A DNA stretch of 64,000 nt from Glandiceps talaboti. Its lineage: Eukaryota; Hemichordata; Enteropneusta; Spengelidae. This document shows, one piece after another, positions 49,386 through 60,142 of this stretch. The position numbers and the translations under genes were made by a program. The first letter of the stretch is position 1. Every line of letters starts with the position of its first letter. The stretch spans positions 23,021,181-23,085,180 of the forward strand of contig NC_135552.1 of NCBI RefSeq assembly GCF_964340395.1, in the 5' to 3' direction. The notes beneath the pieces were generated by a model that saw only the letters and a list, made by a program, of their open reading frames with translations, ran no database searches and was not told the origin of the DNA.

Positions 49386-49396
49386 TGCTTTCTTAC

Positions 49397-49492
49397 CATT
49401 TCACATGTCTTCTGGCAATCTGGTTCACATTCCACCTTTCCATCTATACACTGACATATATGGCATTCACCATACTGAAATTTACCAGTGTC
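49397..49492 (-). CDS. VWC domain, central exon
   Basis: 96 nt, phase 0 to 0, acceptor TTGTATAG and donor ATG|GTAAGA. It reads 'DTGKFQYGECHICQC', then 'GKVECEPDCQKTCEM'. The LINE sequence begins about a dozen bases below its donor. Confidence 0.87.
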
Positions 49493-49978
49493 CTATACAA
49501 AGGTAAGGTTATACAAACAAACAAAATATAATGTTTACATATACCATGATGAGCAGACATTAAGACTAAGGAAAGACTACTTTCATAATTATACGAATAT
49601 ATACAAAATAGTAACTTTACTCCCCAAGCAATTACCACATACCAGTGTGACTTACATAACCTCAAAATTTATCTTACACGTATCCAATAACGTTCCTTTA
49701 CAGACAATAGCCAGGATAATGAAACATGTCTTCCAACTCTTACACTTCATATACCTTTATAACCAAATTCACAAATTTTATAATTGAAATGAATTACAGC
49801 ATTATTTGCCAGTAGGCGTATAAAAACATATATAAATTAGAGTTTTTTTCAAAAGAGGGATGCATTACAACGTACATATGATTGGATTTAATACAATACG
49901 ATACGATACGATAAAGTACAATATACAAGTGCAATTCAATACAATTAAGACAACATTAAAGACACTGCAATATACTGT

Positions 49979-50021
49979 GCAACACAACACAACACAACAC
50001 AACACAACACAACACAACACA
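49979..50021. repeat. (ACAAC)n pentanucleotide microsatellite
   Basis: Eight to nine copies in intron 49493-50068, preceded near 49894-49912 by a few 'acgat' repeats. Nothing else is recognised in this intron. Confidence 0.92.
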
Positions 50022-50068
50022 TCGTTGTTTGTATGATTAAATATAAATAATAATTGTGCAAGACTTAC

Positions 50069-50136
50069 TGTGCACTCTGGAGTAGTTGTAAATGCTGTAC
50101 TACTGATAGGTCCTGTAGATGTAACCCGTGCTTGTG
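50069..50136 (-). CDS. Thr-rich linker with first Cys of a VWC domain
   Basis: 68 nt, phase 1 to 0, acceptor ATTTGTAG and donor ACA|GTAAGT. It reads 'QARVTSTGPISSTAFTTTPE', then 'CT'. 'TGPISST' also occurs in the array mucin exons ('QGPISSTFVST'), which suggests shared ancestry of the linkers. The intron 50137-50502 holds nothing recognised. Confidence 0.82.
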
Positions 50137-50502
50137 CTACAAATGATACAAACATAGAACATTTCGTCCTTTTGAAATACAAGTATAGTACGTACACATG
50201 TCGAAATGCCACAGATTGTTTAAAAAATGCTGGTCATGGTCAAATGAAATATGTAAACATTTATCATTTGTCTTATCGATAGAATTAGATTTAAAAAGTG
50301 TTTTCGATTCAGTGTAGAATTTCACAAGACCTTTTCGTCAAATTTTGTCAATGCACAAATATGAACAATTCAATTAATTATACTTTGATATATTTACATT
50401 ATTTTGCAACATTGTGTACTATTTCATTTAAATTTATTTCTTGAAGGTAGCATAAAAGTATTCTAAACACGAAAGGGTGATATCTTTTAATGTTACACAT
50501 AC

Positions 50503-50595
50503 TTGTAGATGTGCCGCCAATCGTGGTCGTTCCAAAGGTAGATTTTCCTGCTTCAGTGGTCTTAACGGTTGTTGTTAAAGGTAGTGGTGCCATTG
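50503..50595 (-). CDS. Thr-rich linker exon, 31 residues
   Basis: 93 nt, phase 1 to 1, acceptor TCCTCAG and donor CAA|GTATGT. It reads 'MAPLPLTTTVKTTEAG', then 'STFGTTTIGGTST'. The intron 50596-51732 holds only a 13-bp perfect hairpin at 51159-51191. Confidence 0.82.
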
Positions 50596-51732
50596 CTGAG
50601 GAGAGAAAATGTCATAATGTAGCTGATTCTCTTATGCATACTTCTGTAACATTATGTTAAAAAACATGCAACATAGCAAAAATTAATTTATGTAAAAAAC
50701 TACAGACATTTCCGGGGATTGGTGTTGTTGTTTATGTATGTTGCACATCAGAATCCTTTTAGAGGAATACTAATTCTTCTGAAAACCTATACATTACACT
50801 GACTTGACACCAGCAACCTTCATGGTTGAAATTAAGTTTTAAAGGGACACAAGCTGAGGTGATACATTTTTAGACGAGACTTATGCTGGGTATTTAACAT
50901 TCACTCGCGCTATTCTACGTGCTGAATCATATTTGACTATCACTTGCAATTGACTGAGTTCAAACCCGGTATTACGATGTAACATACAGACAATCCAATG
51001 ATATATCTGTTATACCATGGATATATTATGGGAGATCCATGGTTATACGTATTAAAAACTCTTGCAATCGACGGAAATCAAAACCTTGTATTAAGGTATA
51101 GCATATGAACGATCCGATGAAAAATGTTGAGGATCCATACTAAGCAACCCACTGTTCTACCATAGACCCTCGTTGGTGGAGGGTCTATGGTTCTACCAAT
51201 GTCTGAATGCCTTTGTAATGTCATAGAAGGATATTACAAGATATTGAATCATACTATAATAGTTTTAATCAAGTTTTTATAGAAGTATTTTCACTTGGGT
51301 AATCGGTTTGTAAACTCAGCTTGCGCCACTTTAGTGATCGATATATGACTACAATCGGTCTGGATGCCTTTCTACATGCGTGTACAGAGTGAATATGTGA
51401 AATATCAAATTACCATATTAGACGTTCAAAGGTATACAGATTCCATACATATCTGACCATAAATGGCATATCTTTCAGGAAAAACAAATCTTCACAAAAT
51501 ATCCTACTATATGACACCATGTCAAGTTTGCTATTCTAAAATGTCGATATTAGTTAATAATATTATGTTATTTAAGGTACATTTGAAGTATCCTTGAAGA
51601 ATGTGCCAAATGAAGTAAAATGGTGAATGTAAACTCTTCTTTATTGGAATCTACAATAATGAACAGTAAACTTTAACAACTCATTCCTAACTTCAAAAAA
51701 GCTGTTATTGTTCTATACTAGATTTTACTTAC

Positions 51733-51874
51733 GAAGACTGCAACCAATGACCGAAATTGCCAAGGATATTTTCCCTCGCCATGCTACAGGGTGGAGTTTT
51801 AGTTTAGTAGTTTGAAGATAACCTGGACGAGGTATGTCCACAATTGTTGGAGCACTACTAGTTACAGCAAATAC
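51733..51874 (-). CDS. F5/8C domain type b, second exon (oldest triad)
   Basis: 142 nt, phase 0 to 1, acceptor ATTCAG and donor TTC|GTAAGT. It reads 'VFAVTSSAPTIVDIPRPGYL', then 'LKLHPVAWRGKISLAISV', then 'IGC'. It partners 52131-52432. Confidence 0.87.
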
Positions 51875-52130
51875 CTGAATGAATAAGCCAAAACATGTCA
51901 ATAGTTTAGCGCACCTACTTTGTATTCCCTTTCAAATACTGTAATATTGTTATGGATAACCTCAATTCACTTAACCATTGCAATCCTCATCAGCTAGGGC
52001 TGTCTTAAAAGAAGCTTTCCCTTTATTTCCTTTCTTTCTTGGTCGGTACCGTAATGAGGACTACAAGTTCACGATAATGCATAAACCCAATGCAACGTAG
52101 AGAATAATTCATTTGATATCAAATACTTAC

Positions 52131-52432
52131 ATAGGGTTCCAAGGGACTTTGTGAATCAGAAACTGGCATCCATCCAAGAAAAGTGAAGGCTTCCATGGTG
52201 AATTCGTTGACAAAATTACCGACACTGTCGCCCTCCACTTCAATTTGTAATACATGACTGACCATCTGCAAGTCATATTCAATAAACTGGTCTTCTCCAT
52301 CTCGTTTTGGACTCCATGGCTTATTACCTTTCAATCCCACTTTGCCAACACCTACTAGACTTTCATCCAATGAACTGAAGCCGTTCGGTTGTATGCTAAT
52401 CTCTTCTACCATCATGTTGAAAGGACATTGGC
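52131..52432 (-). CDS. F5/8C domain type b, first exon (oldest triad)
   Basis: 302 nt, phase 1 to 0, acceptor CTTGACAG. It reads 'QCPFNMMVEEISIQPNGFSS', then 'KPWSPKRDGEDQFIEYDL', then 'IEVEGDSVGNFVNEFTM'. It is clearly related to 57060 and 61425 but well diverged, so this triad predates the recent duplication. The intron 52433-52939 holds nothing recognised. Confidence 0.88.
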
Positions 52433-52939
52433 CTGTCAAGGAAAGAAGTGATAAACATAAGAGGTGCGAATTAGCACTTGGAAATATCAAGTTCTAATTG
52501 TGACAGTAACAGTACTACAATTTATTAGCTAGTTCAAAAACTAAATTTACAAACCGTGCTGAATTGTATGGTCTGGCAAGGTCATCAAAGACGATACAAT
52601 ATAGTTAAATATTAGTAAGAGATTTTGTGAGCCACACTATAAAATACAGATCTTTTAGATAGATATCTGTCAAGCCAGTCGTTATATATAACAGTATTAA
52701 TGACATTTTGTCCAGCCCAGGGATTATATCTCATATCTCGTGATTTTAATTCCATTCACTGTATTTTGAAAGTGGAACGTTTGAAATGTCCAGCTATATT
52801 TTCTTTTTTTATTACTCAAAAATAAAACCTTTATTTCATCTAAATATCACGCAATCACAATGCATGATGAATATCAATACTGGTAGTATATGAATGATGT
52901 GAACGCCAAAATAGATATCGGCATAACTATCATCCTTAC

Positions 52940-53122
52940 TTTCGCTCACGACGAGACAAATTGGGTCTTGAGAACAAAGTCCCATAGCTTCTTTATTCAG
53001 TCCTTCAGCACATTGACATAGGAAATCACATCCTTCAACCTGTTGGGCACAAGTGCCTAAGCTGATCACGCCATCACTGTCGCATACTTTCTCACAAGTA
53101 CAACTCTCGGGACAGACTTCCT
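52940..53122 (-). CDS. Cys-rich module (10 Cys), unassigned (oldest triad)
   Basis: 183 nt, phase 1 to 1, acceptor GCCAACAG and donor AAA|GTAAGG. It reads 'EVCPESCTCEKVCDSDG', then 'GTCAQQVEGCDFLCQCAEGL', then 'LCSQDPIC'. Ten Cys in a compact 50 residues, always placed between a type-a and a type-b F5/8C. It may be a TIL relative, but I cannot assign it. The intron 53123-53712 holds nothing recognised. Confidence 0.83.
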
Positions 53123-53712
53123 CTGTTGGCAAATACATCATAGCATGCATAGTCAGACGTATGAAGTTGTGTGGTTTGGGTTAATTGCATCACATATCAC
53201 AAATGAGATTGATTTCTAACACAGTCCTAGTAATACATATTATCAAGTCAGTTTGTAGACTGTCTATTTAGCCTTAATGTGAAATCAAACCCGTTCATTT
53301 GACAAGCATTAATGTCTAACTGGCGAAATTCAGTTATTAACACGGTAGACAATCGTGTTACCTCAACAAATGAAAGAAAGAATATCTGAAAGGTCTGCAG
53401 GTTGAGTTCAAACATTTTGCATGGAGTTTACGTATCAAATAATTCAAAAACAAAACTCTCACCATCTTCATTTTGTATTAACGTTATAAACATTATATGG
53501 TTTATAAGCTACATGTGTCATTTGTCTGTAAAGTTTAAGGTGAATTAAAATTAAACTTCACATTGTCACGTAGTTGCTGACGACTTTGTGTCATATCACA
53601 TTACATCTGATGTACACTTCATAATCGTACTTTTCTCGGTCAGCGTTATAAAACAGTTTTGTAAGAGGCCTATGGTCTATTTCTTACCGACAGAAGGGTT
53701 AGCAGAACTTAC

Positions 53713-53860
53713 CGAATGGGCAGCCCATAAACTCTGTTCTTAATTGAATTGCTTCAGTCCATGACCGTGGCAAGATCTTTATTGCTTTTACATTTCTCAA
53801 TCTTTCAGGCAGGTTTTGTACATGTGGTATGTCTGGCGACTCACTATTTGCATAGAATAC
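53713..53860 (-). CDS. F5/8C domain type a, second exon (oldest triad)
   Basis: 148 nt, phase 0 to 1. It reads 'VFYANSESPDIPHVQNLPER', then 'LRNVKAIKILPRSWTEAIQL', then 'FMGC'. Confidence 0.88.
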
Positions 53861-54120
53861 CTATGAACGCCAAAAATAATTGTTTTCAGCTCAAGCTAAA
53901 CAAATGGAGTCATGACAGTAAGTAGCATTAAGTGACTTTACATGTGTTGATGGTCACAAACTGCATTGTCATATGATTATGTTAGACAAGGATTAAACCT
54001 GACTAATACATTTATAAACTCAGAAGGCAAAATGAAAATAAAAACTTAATTTCTTCTCATTTCTGAATGAATATCATATATCTATATATCTTTCAAATCT
54101 ATTTCATTAAGAATACCTAC

Positions 54121-54452
54121 CATTGATGTCTGGATAGTGTCTGTCTCTTCTATAACCTCTTCCTGCGATGGCTCAATCACTGGGAGGAAATCTTCACCAT
54201 TATGGCTATACTCAACGGAATATGCATTCACATAACCATCTTTGTTTCCTTGGATCACAACAGCTGTAACATCTTGTGGAACATCAAACTCAACTTGCAT
54301 AAATTCACCAACTTCACTGACTAATGGTGTCCAGCCGATACCATTAAGACGACCATCTCCGGCACTTAGAATTCCATCAACACTGGAATACGTTATTGAG
54401 GAATCTGGAATGATGTTGCTATCTGACATACCAAGCGGATTGCTACATATCG
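54121..54452 (-). CDS. F5/8C domain type a, first exon (oldest triad, mosaic)
   Basis: 332 nt, phase 1 to 0, acceptor TTTCACAG and donor ATG|GTAGGT. It reads 'ICSNPLGMSDSNIIPDSS', then 'VGEFMQVEFDVPQDVTAVVI', then 'YSVEYSHNGEDFLP'. The upstream two thirds are almost identical to exons 58782 and 63147, while bases 54121 to about 54205 differ strongly, as does the following intron. A duplication or conversion edge therefore cuts through this exon. Confidence 0.9.
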
Positions 54453-54939
54453 CTGTGAAAGATTGTGCAGAAACATAGCAGTCATTTCATATTTCAAAAG
54501 ATAAGGAAAGATAATAGCCAAGATGTACAATTATTAATTAATGCTCGACAATTGTAATTCTTCATCAAAGTCATATATGAATATTTGATATCATGAAAAT
54601 AATTAAGAAACGGGATAATGATATTGTACCCAATCTAACGGTAGATGTAAATTTAAATCAATCGATACACAAGAGCCAATGCATTAACTAATTGCAATTG
54701 TCAACGTCATTATAATCGTCACACCTTCGGACAAAATGTTTGTACATCAATCCACACAAACTCAATGCTTATGACCGCCATCCATATCTGTTACTTTCCT
54801 TCTCCATGTAAGTTTTACTCATTGTGTACGTTTCTGACACTGAATGCGAAATTCATATGAACAAAATCAACAGAGCATAACGCACAGTTGGTACTATACT
54901 CAAAATGCCGAACACAAAATGGGTCTACAATAAACATAC

Positions 54940-55068
54940 TTGGAATTGTTACAGGAACTGTGGTTTCTCCTACTGTAGATGTGCCTGGTGTAGTGGATTG
55001 GGGTGGTCCCGTAGATACGACTGTTTCAGTTGTTGTGAATGATGGGGTTGTTGTTATTGCTGGTATCG
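54940..55068 (-). CDS. Thr-rich linker exon, 43 residues
   Basis: 129 nt, phase 1 to 1, acceptor CTTTACAG and donor CAA|GTATGT. It reads 'IPAITTTPSFTTTETVVST', then 'PQSTTPGTSTVGETTVPVT'. It separates two triads. The intron 54453-54939 is shared with the next unit. Confidence 0.87.
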
Positions 55069-55227
55069 CTGTAAAGGGAAACAATTGATACTTTATGATT
55101 GATAAAATGTAACCAAAACTGCGCTCACGGCAATGTAGAAAACTCTAAATCCCTCAATATCATTTACAACGATTATTTCTTCTCTATTCAAGAATTAGAT
55201 GATACTGGGCGTATTTTACCCTCTCAG

Positions 55228-55320
55228 CTGATTGTAAGCCATGTGTAAGCCAATTGTAAGCTATGTGTAAGCCATGTGTAAGCCAATTGTAAGCCATGTG
55301 TAAGCCAATTGTAAGCCATA
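55228..55320. repeat. 'gtaagcca' minisatellite, about 22-bp unit
   Basis: Four to five copies of 'gtaagccatgtgtaagccaa' in intron 55069-55629. The next unit keeps only one and a half copies (59900-59923) and lacks about 300 bases here, which explains the different unit lengths. Confidence 0.85.
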
Positions 55321-55629
55321 AAATAACATGAGTATTCATATATGAAGAATTGAATAATGTATTTCTACTGTCGCACATAACGCATTAGTACTGTACACAG
55401 TACCCCTCTTGATGGAAATATCTCCATTTCTTGGAGTTTCAAACTGTATATCTAAAGAAGAAAAGTGAATGGATACTTAAAGAATACTTAAATCTTTGAG
55501 TAATGTTTGTACAATACATTAAATCAATCTGCGTGGCAAATAATTCCTGATATTCACATATACACGAACTCTCGCTCAAAATCTATCAAACGCTCCTTCA
55601 CTTATTAATAGCGAGGGGATATTACTTAC

Positions 55630-55777
55630 GTAGACTACAGCCAATAACAGATACTTTCATGCTCATTTGCCCATCATATTCATTGGGGTAGAATCTGAAT
55701 TTTGAACCTTGAATATAACCTGGACTCGGAATATGTACCGGCACTGCAATACCATTACTATCTGCTACATCAAATAC
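55630..55777 (-). CDS. F5/8C domain type b, second exon (unit I)
   Basis: 148 nt, phase 0 to 1, donor CTAC|GTAAGT. It reads 'VFDVADSNGIAVPVHIPSPG', then 'SKFRFYPNEYDGQMSMKVSV', then 'IGC'. The intron 55778-57059 is large and conserved in the next unit, with no recognised element. Confidence 0.88.
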
Positions 55778-57059
55778 CTGAAGTAATGAAACAAAACATG
55801 CAAATAGTTCAACAGTTATATTCGGTCTGGTACAAGGTGTACCCCATAAAATGAAAATTATCACTAAAGTCAAAAAAGTGCATATATAATCGAGACCCGT
55901 GTTATACCAATACTTTTTGGATGAGGACACTTACATCAAAGATTGATAGCAGATGTCAAAAATGATGACTAATATTGCCACACTATTATACATCACAATT
56001 AATTCGGGTAGGATTTCCTTTTGATGTATTAATCCAATTCTTTCATTCTCCAAATATGTGCAAGAGTATTTACATGAAAGAGCAAATCTCATGAAAATAT
56101 TATTGTTGTGGTTCTAATTCATTTTTGATTACGCTAATAGTTAACACTAATTAACTGAAAGCTCTTAACCTATTAATTTGTGACAGTTTGAATAGTGTGA
56201 AGATGATTTCGTTTTAAATGTGTTACTTCAATTTTAAATAGATTTATCAAATTATGCTCAATTGTAAAGATAGATCGAAAGCTACTGTATAGAGTTTTGT
56301 CCTAGCTTTTGCGTCTCTCTCAAGAGTATCACCCTTCTGAAGGAGAAAGTGGGAATTGGTGTATACAACATGTCATTGGTTTGCAACCAGACGAGATGAA
56401 TATGTACCAAGAAGGCTCATTTTCACATACACTGGTTACGTGGTTAATATAGAATAATAGTAAATTTAATGATTGCATGTATTGCGAACGCTCACATGCT
56501 CATGTGCATATACTCATGTGAATATACTACAAGGTATGCGAACATGTTTCCTTTCTTTCATATTATCATGGGTAGGTATATGATATTTATGTCATTTATT
56601 AGCAAACTTTTAAGCAAGAACTGTGCTATAATTTTATTCAGTTTTGTTAAGGAAATGACAGATTTCGGTGTTTGGATATGCTTTTGAGTGATCAATTTCA
56701 CATTCTTAAGTTTAAAAAGACGTCTTGTGTCAATCATGGCTGTCTAACCACACAAATCGTCTCTAGAGTGTGCGATACACTTTGTAGTGTCGAGATCATC
56801 GCATTCCACGTATTACATGCAACAAACATCAGCTACTCTCGATATCAAACGAGAAACTAAAGTAATATGTAAATCACTTGTTCGCCATGGGAAGTCTTTT
56901 CTAAATCATGCTCCACATCACCGTAAACCTCCCGACGTCGATTTCCACGCCAATTTCAGTCAATATAGAAAACTGTTCCAGATTGGTAACAGTCAAATTC
57001 TGGATAACTGTATATATCATAGATATAATGATGAATATTATTGAAATTATAATACTCAC

Positions 57060-57364
57060 ATATGGTTCTAATGGATTTGCCATATCAACAACTGGCATCC
57101 ATTCAAAGAGACCAAAAACTTCCATCGTGAATGTCTTGACAAAGTTTCCGTATGCGTCGCCTTCAACTTCAATTTGTATAACATGGGTAAGTGGAAATGG
57201 AAGCCCAACTTCCAAATACTGGCCCAGTTCATCTACCTTTGGACTCCACGCCTCTGTATATTTCAATCCTACCGTCTTATTAGGATCTAGATTATCAGCC
57301 AATGAACTAAAAGTGGTGGATTCTGGTGACACTTCTTCCGGTATCATGTTGAATGGGCATTCAT
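57060..57364 (-). CDS. F5/8C domain type b, first exon (unit I)
   Basis: 305 nt, phase 1 to 0, acceptor TCTGTGACAG and donor TAT|GTGAGT. It reads 'ECPFNMIPEEVSPESTTF', then 'EAWSPKVDELGQYLEVGLPF', then 'IEVEGDAYGNFVKTFTMEVF'. It keeps the W-S-P and Y-L-E-V landmarks. The plus-strand 156-residue frame opposite it is a shadow. Confidence 0.9.
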
Positions 57365-57591
57365 CTGTCACAGAATAATAATGTGAGGTCAACTACGTCA
57401 AACTAAGGTTACATTTGTCACATGGCTTTTTTTCATGCTTGTCATTTCTTTATACTACTACATACATTCTAAAAGCAGCTGTAGGAATTTCGCATCATAT
57501 TTACACATTTTCATAGCTATGACGATATATACAAATGTTATTTTAAAAGAATGAAATATTCAAATTAACGAAATGATAATATATATCTTAC

Positions 57592-57780
57592 AAGCACTCA
57601 ACACGAGACAGGATGGTGCTTTAGAACACAGTCCACTGGCTTCTCTAGTTAATCCTTCAGAACATTGACATAACAAATCACATCCTTCAACTTCTACGTC
57701 ACAGTCGCCTAAATTGATCACACCAACATTTTGATTGTCACATTCTCTCTGGCAGGTACAACTCTCCGGACAGACTTCCT
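57592..57780 (-). CDS. Cys-rich module (10 Cys), unassigned (unit I)
   Basis: 189 nt, phase 1 to 1, acceptor GATACACAG and donor CTT|GTAAGA. It reads 'EVCPESCTCQRECDNQNVG', then 'CDVEVEGCDLLCQCSEGL', then 'LCSKAPSCLVLSA'. The Cys positions are identical to 52940-53122, with two extra residues. The intron 57781-58389 holds nothing recognised. Confidence 0.84.
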
Positions 57781-58389
57781 CTGTGTATCAAAATGAGAGA
57801 GTGACCACTGAGTTAATCTTTATAGTTGCAAATTGGATCTGTATATATTCATTATTCGTTAATCTTTGAAATCACTGAGGCACTCCACAAAAGTGACGGA
57901 CACCTACAAAAGTGAATTGTCGATTCGATTCAACTCTATTATGAAGAACATTTCTTTACATTCTGTGAGTGCATATAAGACTGCCGCGTGGAAAAGGTTT
58001 AAAGTGTGCTAAAACAAATGCGGTTGAAAGCCTTTGAAACCCTTTCATTTTTCAAAGAAGGAAGAAAATGACATAGAACTTCCCAAGAAGGACGAGTACG
58101 GATTAAGGACAAAGGAATGTCCTGTCGGGATTAGCTGTATGAAACCCTTAGAAGAATAAGACATTCTGAATATGATAGAAAACATCAAATTTACACAGGT
58201 AAATGACATTGTCTAACATAAACTCAAAACCGATATCAAGGTAATTACGAAATAAGGAAAGACGCATCCCTGCTGACAAGACAATGAATTTCTATCAGAA
58301 ATAGCAAGTACAAATTCATACAACGGGGAAAGAAGAAGTACATTGTTCAAAATTTATCTTAAAGAAAATACAATGTGAACAGCACTTAC

Positions 58390-58537
58390 CAAATGGGCAT
58401 CCCATAAACTCTACTCTCAATACAATGTCTCCAATCCACGACATTGGCAGGATCTTTATAGCTTTTACATTTCGTAATCTTTCAGGAAGTATCGTTACAT
58501 CTGGTATATCTGGAGACCCAGCCATTACATAGAATTT
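58390..58537 (-). CDS. F5/8C domain type a, second exon (unit I)
   Basis: 148 nt, phase 0 to 1. It reads 'KFYVMAGSPDIPDVTILPER', then 'VKAIKILPMSWIGDIVLRVE', then 'FMGC'. Family landmarks I-K-I-L-P-x-x-W and L-R-V-E-F-x-G-C are present. Confidence 0.9.
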
Positions 58538-58781
58538 CTGGTAATTAACAGAAAAAAAGTTCACATCTGAATGTGACTAAAGTAAATATTCTCACTAACT
58601 GACATGGCATTTCTATATTTAGAAAGTGTATGATCACGAGATTGAGCTACATACAAACGCGCATCTGTACTTAAAATTAATGACCACTGCGCTTACATTC
58701 CATCTGTGACACATATTCAAGACAACAATAATTTGAACACCATCGTCAACTCTAAAAGAATTAATCTCAAACATTACATAC

Positions 58782-59113
58782 CATTGGCGTTTCCAGGGCT
58801 GCTGTATCTTCTACATCTCCTTCCTCCATTGGTTCATTCAATGGCAGGAAAGTTTGACCATCATGACTATACTCAACGGAATATACATTCACAGAACCAT
58901 CTTTGTTTCCTTGGATCACAACAGCTGTAACATCTTGTGGAACATCAAACTCAACTTGCATAAATTCACCAACTTCATTGACTAATGGTGTCCAGCCGAG
59001 ACCATTAAGACGACCATCTCCGGCACTCAGAATTCCATCAACACTGGAATACGTTATTGAGGAATCTGGAATGATGTTGCTATCTGACATACCAAGCGGA
59101 TTGCTACATATCG
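58782..59113 (-). CDS. F5/8C domain type a, first exon (unit II)
   Basis: 332 nt, phase 1 to 0. As 54121-54452 in its first two thirds, then 'YSVEYSHDGQTFLPLNEP' and 'DVEDTAALETPM'. Confidence 0.91.
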
Positions 59114-59606
59114 CTGTGAAAGATTGTGCAGAAACATAGCAGTCATTTCATATTTCAAAAGATAAGGAAAGATATAATAGCCAAGATGTACAATTATCAA
59201 TTAATGCTCGACAATTGTAATTCTTCATCAAAGTCATATATGAATATTTGATATCATGAAAATAATTAAGAAACGGGATAATGATATTGTACCCAATCTA
59301 ATGGTAGATGTAAATTTAAATCAATCGATACACAAGAGCCAATGAATTAACTAATAGCAATTGTCAACGTCAGTATAATCGTCACACTTTCGGACAAAAT
59401 GTTTGTACATTTATCCACACAAACTCAATGCTTATGACAGCCATCCATATCTTTTACTTTCCTTCTCCATGTAAGTTTTATTTACTCCTTGTGTACGTTT
59501 CTAACACTGATTGCGAAATTCATATGAACAAAATCAACAGAGAATAACGTACAGTTGGTACTATACTCAAAATGCCGAACACAAAATGGGTCTACAATAA
59601 ACATAC

Positions 59607-59735
59607 TTGGAATTGTTACAGGAACTGTGGTTTCTCCTACTGTAGATGTGCCTGGTGTAGTGGATTGGGGTGGTCCCGTAGATACGACTGTTTCAGTTGT
59701 TGTGAATGATGGGGTTGTTGTTATTGCTGGTATCG
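59607..59735 (-). CDS. Thr-rich linker exon, 43 residues (unit II)
   Basis: Identical peptide to 54940-55068. The intron 59114-59606 is as in unit I. Confidence 0.87.
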
Positions 59736-59994
59736 CTGTAAAGGGAAACAATTGATACTTTATGATTGATAAAATGTAACCAAAACTGTGCTCACGGCAA
59801 TGTAGAAAACTCTAAATCCCTCAATATCATTTACAACGATTATTTCTTCTCTATTCAAGAATTAGATGATACTGGGCGTATTTTACCCTCTCAGCTGATT
59901 GTAAGCCATGTGTAAGCTATGTGTATGAACTCTCGCTCAAAATCTATCAAACGCTCCTTCCCTTATTAATTAATAGCGAGGGGATATTACTTAC

Positions 59995-60142
59995 GTAGAC
60001 TACAGCCAATAACAGATACTTTCATGCTCATTTGCCCATTATATTCCATGGGGTAGAATCTGAATTTTGAACCTTGAATATAACCTGGACTCGGAATATG
60101 TACCGGCACTGCAATACCATTACTATCTGCTATATCAAATAC
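59995..60142 (-). CDS. F5/8C domain type b, second exon (unit II)
   Basis: Copy of 55630-55777 with a few changes ('VFDIADSNG', 'FYPMEYNGQM'). The intron 60143-61424 is the counterpart of 55778-57059. Confidence 0.88.

Larger units (their letters stand above)
54205..58866. repeat. Second tandem array, unit I (4.66 kb)
   Basis: It matches 58866-63231 across exons and introns, apart from a roughly 300-base deletion near 55240-55560 in the latter. It carries one linker, one type-b F5/8C, one Cys-rich module and the end of one type-a F5/8C. Confidence 0.92.

Noticed and set aside
51159-51191. Perfect 13-bp hairpin ('accatagaccctc')
   Set aside because: It is short enough to arise by small inverted duplication and has no surrounding element, so it is recorded only in the intron note.
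56469-57044. Plus-strand frames in the large F5/8C type-b intron, conserved in both units
   Set aside because: The similarity between units is just that of the recent duplication. There are stops and frame changes between the two copies and no recognisable protein family.
56908-57378. 156-residue plus-strand reading frame (and its copy at 61273-61743)
   Set aside because: It is antisense of the type-b F5/8C exon and shows no family features.
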